A stretch of DNA of 13,352 nucleotides, taken from positions 1-13,352 of the forward strand of contig JASJBO010000109.1 of assembly GCA_030066475.1 (NCBI GenBank), given 5' to 3'. Source of the stretch: Myxococcota bacterium. Lineage in GTDB: Bacteria > Myxococcota_A > UBA9160 > PR03. Below the pieces are notes generated by a model. It had not been told where the DNA came from. It worked only from the letters and a program-made list of their open reading frames with translations, and made no database searches. Of the stretch, positions 7,901 through 12,292 are shown in pieces. How positions within the stretch are numbered: the first letter of the stretch is position 1; each line of letters begins with the position of its first letter. The translations under genes and the position numbers were made by a program.

Positions 7901-8465
7901 GCTCGAGGCGCGGCGACCCGAGCACCCGGAATCCGGCGGGGTCGCCCCGCACCGTGGGCGCGGCCACGTCGTTCTCCTCGGTCTCCTGGACGTCGTCGCA
8001 GCGCTCGTTGCCGATCCCGAAGACCTCGAAGAGCAGCGCGTCGGTCCCGACCGGACCGGACACGTTGACGAAGCGGAGCGTGAAGGTCTCGCGGCCCGAG
8101 ACCGGCACGCGATCGAACGCGAAGCGATGCGAGGGGTAGGGCGTGGACAGGAACTGGCCCGGGACCCGGATCGGGACGCTCGTGACCGCCACCTCCGGGT
8201 CGCCGACGAAGCCGCGGGAGCGGCGCAGCTCCAGGTCGAACAGGTAGACACCCGGGCTCGTGCCGTCCATGCGGACGTCGACCGCCGAGAAGTCGCGATC
8301 CACGGTGAAGCGGATGCCCCGCGCGTCGGCGAGGTCGCCCCCATTCCCGATCCCGTCGCACTCGAGGATCGGCTCCAGCTGTGCGGCTGCAGCCAGCGGC
8401 AGCGCCGCGACGCCCGCCAGCGCCAGCAGCAGCGCGCGGAATCCAGCCCGGGTGCGCTTCGACAT
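4998..8465 (-). CDS. Secreted metzincin-like protein with CBM9/DOMON-like, Ig-like, TSP3 and dockerin-like parts
   Basis: The product is 1155 aa. The start at 8465 has a strong SD (GGAGGAG) and opens a signal peptide (1-29). Residues 198-380 resemble a CBM9/DOMON-like sugar-binding sandwich (PRLDGVVGWGEW, then NDQTRLYVLLDV). The protease-like part has HEINH (H649, E650, H653), a conserved TPFGCGATGPDPSWPY stretch and a Met-turn-like DFMSYC (Met717) followed by WISPYRW. The third histidine of the usual HExxHxxGxxH motif seems to be H666, seven residues later than normal, so activity is uncertain. Residues 870-965 form an Ig-like domain (NGGERW...), 968-1055 a PKD-like region, then one TSP3 repeat (LDNC, about 1059-1090) and a dockerin-like pair (1092-1144) ending PPGPSALAP. 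It is transcribed from its own sigma-54 promoter and probably leads an operon with the two PEP-CTERM genes. Confidence 0.86.
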   Translation of the reverse strand: MSKRTRAGFRALLLALAGVAALPLAAAAQLEPILECDGIGNGGDLADARGIRFTVDRDFSAVDVRMDGTSPGVYLFDLELRRSRGFVGDPEVAVTSVPIRVPGQFLSTPYPSHRFAFDRVPVSGRETFTLRFVNVSGPVGTDALLFEVFGIGNERCDDVQETEENDVAAPTVRGDPAGFRVLGSPRLELVSAFSSEPPRLDGVVGWGEWPLDQLGFEGGFLSVRNDQTRLYVLLDVLADDVEEVVAGDFFWLSFDVDRDGAITPEVDVNYTTIPRSNQVRIQRYLGPGRWTGVSGTFSARGQGFGCFLGDGSLTFGIFPNPGSCNRHLVWELGIDLAEIGAEAGGSTRMGVRIGSATPELDVEIPPQFYRDFSDLIEVSLGAPILATPAPSVLASVHLEADPIEITQAVQDRANTLPLVANKATTARVYVDVSSVFALPDQPAIVSLYGSRNGVDLPGSPLAQLHLAPLSIDRDEIEDTANFALPPSWDEGSVEFRAVVRDLFGNQDDSALLARSFTRKETPTYWIVPVNTGTATAPNLPSDAEISDQESYLETVFPVPNVDFVRKPWQAIGPTSVGNTIAALNDYYGQVFLAWIFGLLFTGEAPFTLPDQIYGFTPSGGGSSDPVWLGNLGKVARGYRGSSREGTMAHEINHNLDADPAGTWGRHTPFGCGATGPDPSWPYTNDDVQQVGFDTRTPWVDGSGTRDTVIADDYPDFMSYCQSDDLPGNPFGQLPTKWISPYRWQRLFAHFDTVAAGAAPAGPGAPIETVYYVSGEVRADGSGALAPVQVLPGIPTAPPAPGPYAIALIDPTGAPIEELPFLASFVDVEGERRDVVPFSYRLPAGETPVASVRLLLEKRVLDEIRVSPNAPTVRVLTPNGGERWDGGVETIAWEARDEDGDPLTFSILYTPDAGATWVPVANGLVDTRFDVDVSTLPGGDEARVRVIASDGFNTRGDGSDEFFRVAPAAPQVRIGSPADGSEFAAGAPIGFRGAATDAEDESIPDDAFVWRFDDTVFGSGREVEAVLPQGVHTIQLEVRDSDGLAGRASIGIEVVPDGDRDGVHDRLDNCLEVPNPDQRDSAGDGYGDVCDPDYNGDGAVGIPDFAHLRERFGRQAGDPGFDPAVDHNGDGAIGIPDFSTFRSYFGGPPGPSALAP

Positions 8466-8507
8466 CCTTCGCTCCTCCTCCGAATCGCTCCGTCGGACCC
8501 GAGCAAT

Positions 8508-8524
8508 CGCAAACGGCGTGCCAG
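8508..8524 (-). promoter_or_regulatory. Sigma-54 (-24/-12) promoter of the metzincin-like gene
   Basis: Read on the minus strand, the sequence is CTGGCACGCCGTTTGCG. It matches TGGCACG-N4-TTGC at every fixed position, with 10 nt between GG (8522-8521) and GC (8510-8509). The predicted start, near 8497, gives a leader of about 32 nt carrying the strong SD of the gene at 8465. Confidence 0.72.
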
Positions 8525-8571
8525 CGTTGCGCCGCTCCACGGCAGCTCTGGCGCGGGGCTCACGGCTCGAC

Positions 8572-8587
8572 TGTCGGCGCCCCGACA
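8572..8587. promoter_or_regulatory. Perfect inverted repeat TGTCGG-N4-CCGACA, candidate activator site
   Basis: TGTCGG-CGCC-CCGACA is a perfect 6-4-6 inverted repeat. Its centre is about 83 bp upstream of the predicted start of the minus-strand gene and about 168 bp upstream of that of the plus-strand gene. A near-identical copy lies at 130-145 upstream of a third sigma-54 promoter. A half-site CCGACA occurs at 8631-8636. Binding by a sigma-54 activator is inferred. Confidence 0.55.
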
Positions 8588-8720
8588 CCGCGTCCGCGCG
8601 CCGGGTGTCACGTCGTCTCGCCCGGTGGGGCCGACAGTGCCGATCCGCGCGCCCTCGAGGCGCGCCCGGGCCGTCGCCAATCGACCACCGCGGAACCGGC
8701 CGGCCCGGCCCGCGCCCGGA

Positions 8721-8737
8721 TCGGCACGGCGCTTGCT
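8721..8737 (+). promoter_or_regulatory. Sigma-54 (-24/-12) promoter of the tail-fibre-like gene
   Basis: TCGGCACGGCGCTTGCT differs from TGGCACG-N4-TTGCW only in the first base (C for T). GG (8723-8724) and GC (8735-8736) have the exact 10-nt gap. The predicted start is near 8748, giving a 55-nt leader that contains SD GGAGGAG at 8790-8796. Confidence 0.65.
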
Positions 8738-8802
8738 TTCTCGAGCAGGTGCTGGTCGTCCCACCACGAGGTGCGCGATCCCCGCAGTTGGAGGAGACCC
8801 CG

Positions 8803-10275
8803 ATGTGCCGCCCGCCCCGTACACCCTGGATGATCCTCGCCCTGCTGGTTCCGGCTCTCGCAACGGCCCAGGTGCCGAGCCGCACCCAGTACCAGGGCGT
8901 GTTGCTCGATTCGGACGGCGTCCCGCTCGGCGGAAGCATCGACATCACGGTCCGGATCTACGACCACCCGACGTCCGCCGACGCGGCCTCGCTCGTATTC
9001 GAGGAGACCCACCCCGACGTCCCGGTCCGGGAGGGCGTGTTCGACCTCGAGATCGGACGCTACGCCTCGCCTCCGGACTCGCTCGACGCGTCGGTCTTCG
9101 CAGGTCCGGATCGCTGGCTCGAGGTCGAGGCCGACGGAGAGATCCTCCTGCCCCGCCAGCGCTTCGTCGCCGTGCCCTACTCCTTCCACGCCGAGCGCGC
9201 CCGGAGCTCGGAATCGCTCGGCGTGCTGGCGCCCGAGGACGTGGTCACGAGCATCACCGCGGAGACCGGGCTCCGCGGAGGCGGGAGCGGCGGTGACCTC
9301 TCGCTCGCCGTCGACCCCGGCGCGGTGCAGTCCCGCATCGCCACGGGCTGTCCGTCGGGAAGCTCGATCCGCTCCGTGGCCGAGAGTGGTGTCGTCACCT
9401 GCGAGCCCGACGACGGCGGCACGCCCTACTTCGCTGGGAGGGGCCTCCTGCAGCTGGGGACCACCTTCAGCGTGGACACGAAGATGATCCAGACCCGGGT
9501 GTCGGGGACCTGCGCACTGGGCAGCGCCATCCGACGCATCGCCGAGGACGGGAGGGTGACGTGCGAGCCGGACGACGACACCACCTACAGCGCCGGAACC
9601 GGGCTCCTGATCGACGGTGCCAACCGCCTCGAGATCGACCCCTCCGAGGTGCCCCTCAAGACCGGCACGACGACGCAGTGCTTCGACGGGGACACCTTCT
9701 GCGTCCGCTTCGCCGGCAATCGCGTCGGCGTCCGGACCAGCGAGCCCGCCTACCCGCTCGACGTCGCAGGTACCGTGAGTGCGGACGACTTCCGCTACAG
9801 CCAGCCCCAGACCCGGTACCACGCCGTCTTCGGGCCCATGTTCTCGAGCGCGCGAGAGGGCTTCCTCATCGAGGGTCCCTCGTTCAGCTACGAATTCACG
9901 GGTCCGGAGGGATCGCTGGGGCTGGCCTACGCGAGCGTCCAGCTGCCCGACGAGGCCACGATCGAGAAGCTGCGCTGCTACGGCTACGACAACGATCCCG
10001 ACAACAGCGTCGTCTTCATCTGGAACCTGCGGCGCCGCCTGTACACCAACACGGGCGAGGGATCGGCGATCGCAAGGGTCGAGGTGGACACGAGCGGAGC
10101 CAGCGACGTCATGCAGGAGGCGGTGGACGCCGATCTCGTCATCCCCATCGACAACGAGAGGTACACCTATCACATCAGCGCCTCCATGGTGCGGGACTTC
10201 GGAGAGGCCCACACGCGAGAGCTTCGGAACTTCGGCTGCCGTCTCGGCTACACGATTGCGTCGCCGGGCGCGTAG
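8803..10275 (+). CDS. Secreted protein with tail-fibre/adhesin-like architecture
   Basis: The product is 490 aa, with a short signal peptide (1-23, ending ATAQ). Residues 27-85 form a beta-sandwich-like domain (YQGVLLDSDGVPLGGSIDITV ... GVFDLEIG), followed by RQRFVAVPYSFHAERA (119-134), a layout common in bacterial proteins resembling tail fibres. Two copies of a roughly 30-residue Cys-containing repeat follow (about 175-204 and 229-258), each ending VTCEPDD. Residues 308-322 (VGVRTSEPAYPLDVAG) match the usual lead-in to a trimeric-fibre tip. The C-terminal domain (about 340-490) is beta-rich. No membrane anchor or sorting signal is visible. ATG 8803 is supported by SD GGAGGAG with 6-nt spacing; the reading frame is open far upstream but only as an antisense shadow. 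A surface adhesin or appendage tip is possible; the ligand is unknown. Confidence 0.85.
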   Translation: MCRPPRTPWMILALLVPALATAQVPSRTQYQGVLLDSDGVPLGGSIDITVRIYDHPTSADAASLVFEETHPDVPVREGVFDLEIGRYASPPDSLDASVFAGPDRWLEVEADGEILLPRQRFVAVPYSFHAERARSSESLGVLAPEDVVTSITAETGLRGGGSGGDLSLAVDPGAVQSRIATGCPSGSSIRSVAESGVVTCEPDDGGTPYFAGRGLLQLGTTFSVDTKMIQTRVSGTCALGSAIRRIAEDGRVTCEPDDDTTYSAGTGLLIDGANRLEIDPSEVPLKTGTTTQCFDGDTFCVRFAGNRVGVRTSEPAYPLDVAGTVSADDFRYSQPQTRYHAVFGPMFSSAREGFLIEGPSFSYEFTGPEGSLGLAYASVQLPDEATIEKLRCYGYDNDPDNSVVFIWNLRRRLYTNTGEGSAIARVEVDTSGASDVMQEAVDADLVIPIDNERYTYHISASMVRDFGEAHTRELRNFGCRLGYTIASPGA

Positions 10276-10337
10276 GCGTGGGCCACCGGCTCGGGGTCTC
10301 GATCCGGTTGGACCACCGCCTTGCCAGCGGCGGCCGA

Positions 10338-10352
10338 GGCCCGAGCGGGGCC
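10338..10352. terminator. Weak hairpin between convergent genes
   Basis: GGCCC-GAGCG-GGGCC forms a 5-bp stem. A second short stem (CCGCC 10316-10320 with GGCGG 10329-10333) lies just before it. Both sit in the 79-bp gap between the ends of two convergent genes. Neither has a T-run, so the terminator call is tentative. Confidence 0.25.
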
Positions 10353-10354
10353 GC

Positions 10355-10990
10355 TCAGCCCCCGCCGATCTCGATCCGGCCGTGCAGCACGATCGCGTAG
10401 ACCAGCGGGCGCTCACCGACGGAGCGGAACGAGTGGACCGAGCCCGGCCGCTGGTGCAGCAGGTCACCCGGCCGCATCCACGCGCCACTGTCGGCGCGGG
10501 CCACACCGTCCAGGATCAGTGCCCACTCGTCGCCGCTGTGCCCGTGGCGCGGGAACTCGAGGTCGGGGGCCTGGTGGACCAGCCCGCAGTCGGCATCGGC
10601 CACGCCCGGCCCCCCATCGAGATGGTAGAGCGCGAGTCCCGGCATCCCGCCCCGCTCCCACTGCGCGCCGTCCGGCGCCGCGTCGAGCTGGGCCAGGTGC
10701 TCACGCACGCGCGCGGCGTCGAGATCGAACAGCGCGCACAGCCGCCCGACGAAGCCCTCGTAGCGGCCCGCACCGTCGTCCGTGGCGGCGAGCAGGTTCG
10801 CTCGGAGCGCCGGCGAAGGCGTCGCGTCGTCGCCTGCGAGCGCCAGGGCCTCCAGCGCAGCCTCGGTCGCCCCCAGCGCGCTGGCCGCTTCGGGCGAGGC
10901 GCGCAGCTCACGCTCGAGCTCCGCGCGCTGCGCTTCGGGCAAGACGCCCAGCGCGTACTCGAGCAGCTCTGCATCACGCCGTGTCGTCAA
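10355..10990 (-). CDS. Cupin-type (ChrR-like) anti-sigma factor
   Basis: The product is 211 aa and starts at TTG. The N-terminal helical part (about 5-50, DAELLEYALGVLPEAQ) resembles the sigma-binding domain of RskA/ChrR-type anti-sigma factors but lacks the His/Cys zinc ligands of the ZAS motif (ASPEAASAL stands where HxxxCxxC is usual). The C-terminal cupin (about 140-205) has H149-x-H151-x3-E155 and a likely fourth ligand H186, the same spacing pattern as the zinc site of ChrR. It probably holds the neighbouring ECF sigma factor inactive until a stress acts on the cupin. The TTG overlaps the sigma stop codon (TTGA), and GGAGG lies 7 nt upstream, so translation is coupled. There is no transmembrane segment, so it should be cytoplasmic. 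Confidence 0.82.
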   Translation of the reverse strand: MTTRRDAELLEYALGVLPEAQRAELERELRASPEAASALGATEAALEALALAGDDATPSPALRANLLAATDDGAGRYEGFVGRLCALFDLDAARVREHLAQLDAAPDGAQWERGGMPGLALYHLDGGPGVADADCGLVHQAPDLEFPRHGHSGDEWALILDGVARADSGAWMRPGDLLHQRPGSVHSFRSVGERPLVYAIVLHGRIEIGGG

Positions 10991-11634
10991 TCGTCCGCCT
11001 CCGCCAAGCTGCCGTCGGCCCCGAGCTCCTTGCGCAGGGTGGCGATCCCCGCCGCGAGCCGCGACTTCACCGTACCGTGCGGGACGCCGCAGCGCTCGGC
11101 GGCCTCGGCGGCGCTGAGACCTTCGAAGTAGAGCAGCTCGATCGCCGTGCGCTGCACCTCCGACAGCGTCGCCAGCGCCCGCCGGGCGCGCAGCCGGTCG
11201 CCTTCGCGAGCGGGGTCGTCCGCCGTGCCCGTGGCGGGCGGCTGCTCCGCCCCGCGCTGCAGCTCCAGGCCGTGGGCGCGCGCCCGGGCGCGCTGGCGAT
11301 GGCGGTCGATCGCGCGGCTGCGCACGCGCGCGGCCAGCCACGCCCGCAGCGTGCCGCGCGCCGGATCGAAGCTCTCGATGCGACGCCAGGCCTCGAGGAA
11401 CACGTCGTGCAGCAGATCCTCGGCGTCGCGACGGCTCTCGAGCACGCGCGTGGCGACTCCGAGCAGGTAGGCCGCGTGACGGTCGTAGAGCGCCGCGAGC
11501 GCCTCGCGGTCGCCGCTGGCGAGCGCCGCCGCGAGAGCCGCGTCCGACTGCTCTGCCGCCGACGTCCAGGATCTCGCCACCTCGCCGATTATACGGCCGA
11601 TCGCCGCCTGGTGGCGCGGGCCCAACGCATCCAT
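10987..11634 (-). CDS. ECF RNA polymerase sigma factor
   Basis: From ATG 11634 the product is 215 aa. Sigma-70 region 2 spans about 46-113 (ALYDRH ... RDAEDLLHDVFLEAWRR ... WLAARVRSRAIDRHR) and region 4 about 152-204, with a helix-turn-helix (LSAAEAAERCGVPHGTVKSRL). The linker is short, as in group IV sigma factors. It would direct RNA polymerase to stress genes when freed from the cupin anti-sigma factor encoded next. The start is uncertain: the frame is open up to a GTG at 11805, ATG 11634 has no clear SD, and GTG 11580 (197 aa, a typical ECF length) lies 7 nt after a TATAAT, which would make it leaderless. Residues before about 30 have no family counterpart. Confidence 0.85.
   Translation of the reverse strand: MDALGPRHQAAIGRIIGEVARSWTSAAEQSDAALAAALASGDREALAALYDRHAAYLLGVATRVLESRRDAEDLLHDVFLEAWRRIESFDPARGTLRAWLAARVRSRAIDRHRQRARARAHGLELQRGAEQPPATGTADDPAREGDRLRARRALATLSEVQRTAIELLYFEGLSAAEAAERCGVPHGTVKSRLAAGIATLRKELGADGSLAEADD
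11588..11593 (-). promoter_or_regulatory. Perfect TATAAT just before an alternative GTG start of the ECF gene
   Basis: On the minus strand TATAAT is followed by 7 nt and then GTG (11580). Such spacing is typical of leaderless genes. No convincing -35 element lies 16-18 nt upstream, so it may be chance within the coding sequence. Confidence 0.25.
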
Positions 11635-11729
11635 GGCGTCGATGGCGAGCGACCTCGTCGCAGGCAGGGCTGCGGGGGCTGCGATCGCGTCCCGGGCGCG
11701 CGGATCGCCTGCCGGACCGCCGCCTTCCT

Positions 11730-12017
11730 CTATACGACGCTGCGGCATGCTCGGGTCGCCACGCCGGCTGCGTGGGCAGAGTCCGCGGGGGCGGACGTGG
11801 AGCACAGCCCCGGGGCGATACGGAGGTGGGCGCGCTCCGCTAGCCCCGCCTCGAGCGTCGCCGCGGCGCTCTCCGCCACCCGCGCGCCGCGCGCGGCCGG
11901 CGGAACCGCCTTCGCGGCGGTGCGATTCCAGACGCTGACCGCGTGTCCCTTCTCGAGCAGAACGCGCGCCAGCGCGGACCCTATCGCTCCGAGACCGAGC
12001 GCCGACACGTCCGTCAT
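11730..12017 (-). pseudogene. Truncated NAD(P)-binding oxidoreductase (3-hydroxyisobutyrate dehydrogenase/imine reductase type), 5' fragment
   Basis: The ATG at 12017 has a near-perfect SD (AAGGAGGT). The first 50 or so residues are a textbook Rossmann start: MTDVSALGLGAIGSALARVL with GxGxxG, then GHAVSVWNRTAAKA with the NADPH-type NRT, and ARGARVAESAAATLEAG. Family members continue for roughly 290 residues. Here the similarity stops near residue 57, and the frame runs on as unrelated sequence to a stop at 11730 (95 codons in all). The catalytic Lys region and the C-terminal helical domain are absent from the following bases. It is most likely a remnant left by a deletion; a working 95-aa protein is unlikely. 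Confidence 0.6.
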
Positions 12018-12045
12018 GGCGACCTCCTTCCTCTTCCGATTGACG

Positions 12046-12162
12046 CTAGAGCGCTGCGAGGACGTCCGAGAGCAGGCGAGCGATCGCGTCGCTGTCGCCG
12101 TCGGGCCCGTGCGAGGCACCGAGGCGCACCACCACCAGCGTCGATGTGGCCGATTTCACCAT
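12046..12162 (-). pseudogene. 3'-end fragment of a beta-lactamase-family serine hydrolase
   Basis: The 38 codons from ATG 12162 read STLVVVRLGASHGPDGD, then DAIARLLSDVLAAL and a stop. This resembles the last strand and helix of class C beta-lactamase/6-aminohexanoate-dimer hydrolase-type proteins (usually ...DLVVVRLG... and a closing helix). The SxxK and YxN active-site parts are missing. It ends 28 bp before the ATG of the oxidoreductase remnant, with an SD between them, so the two probably belonged to one ancestral operon. The assignment rests on a short stretch. Confidence 0.45.
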
Positions 12163-12167
12163 CGACG
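12139..12167. repeat. Inverted repeat, 8-bp arms with 13-bp spacer
   Basis: CGTCGATG (12139-12146) and CATCGACG (12160-12167) are perfect inverted copies separated by 13 bp. The repeat directly abuts the tandem repeat at 12168. It could be an operator, an RNA hairpin or a recombination-site arm. Confidence 0.45.
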
Positions 12168-12214
12168 GAGTGCGGTGGTGCATTCGGACCAGAGTGCGGT
12201 GATTCATTCGGACC
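12168..12214. repeat. Tandem direct repeat, two 23-bp copies with 24-bp period
   Basis: Copy 1 (12168-12190) and copy 2 (12192-12214) both read GAGTGCGGTG, two variable positions around a T, then CATTCGGACC, and agree at 21 of 23 positions. Each unit is itself weakly symmetric (GAGTG...CATTC). The pair lies between the remnants and the next plus-strand gene, about 80 bp before its start. A regulator-binding site is the simplest reading. Confidence 0.6.
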
Positions 12215-12232
12215 CGTCGTGTGTAACGATTC

Positions 12233-12244
12233 TGCTTGTCAAGC
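12233..12244 (-). promoter_or_regulatory. TTGACA box within a small palindrome
   Basis: On the minus strand GCTTGACAAGC contains a perfect -35 hexamer and is a palindrome with a one-base centre. No -10 hexamer lies at 16-18 nt; a GTTACAC lies closer. It may have been the promoter of the remnant genes, or an operator. Confidence 0.25.
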
Positions 12245-12292
12245 GTCCCGCGTTCATGGATCCTCGCGGAGCCGAGCGGAGAGGGGTGCGAG

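Larger units (their letters stand above)
8466..8802. other. Divergent regulatory region of 337 bp
   Basis: No gene is supported here. The region holds two outward-facing sigma-54 promoters (8524-8508 on the minus strand and 8721-8737 on the plus strand), a perfect inverted repeat between them (8572-8587) and a single half-site CCGACA (8631-8636). The ribosome binding sites of the two divergent genes lie at its ends. One activator bound at the repeat could serve both genes. Confidence 0.6.
11635..12292. other. Region without an intact gene (remnants and repeats)
   Basis: These 658 bp hold two gene fragments on the minus strand (12017-11730 and 12162-12046), an inverted repeat, a tandem direct repeat and a TTGACA-like box in a locally less GC-rich stretch (about 12130-12260). 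The layout looks like a deletion or rearrangement scar between the ECF gene and the next secreted-protein gene. Confidence 0.55.

Noticed and set aside
5088..9296. Long plus-strand open frame (about 1400 codons) opposite the metzincin-like gene
   Set aside because: It runs across the divergent promoter region and into another gene's reading frame, has no signal or motif, and is antisense to a gene with strong SD and domains.
10487..10502. A further TGTCGG near 10489 as another activator site
   Set aside because: The second arm does not match CCGACA and it lies inside the anti-sigma coding sequence with no -24/-12 element nearby.
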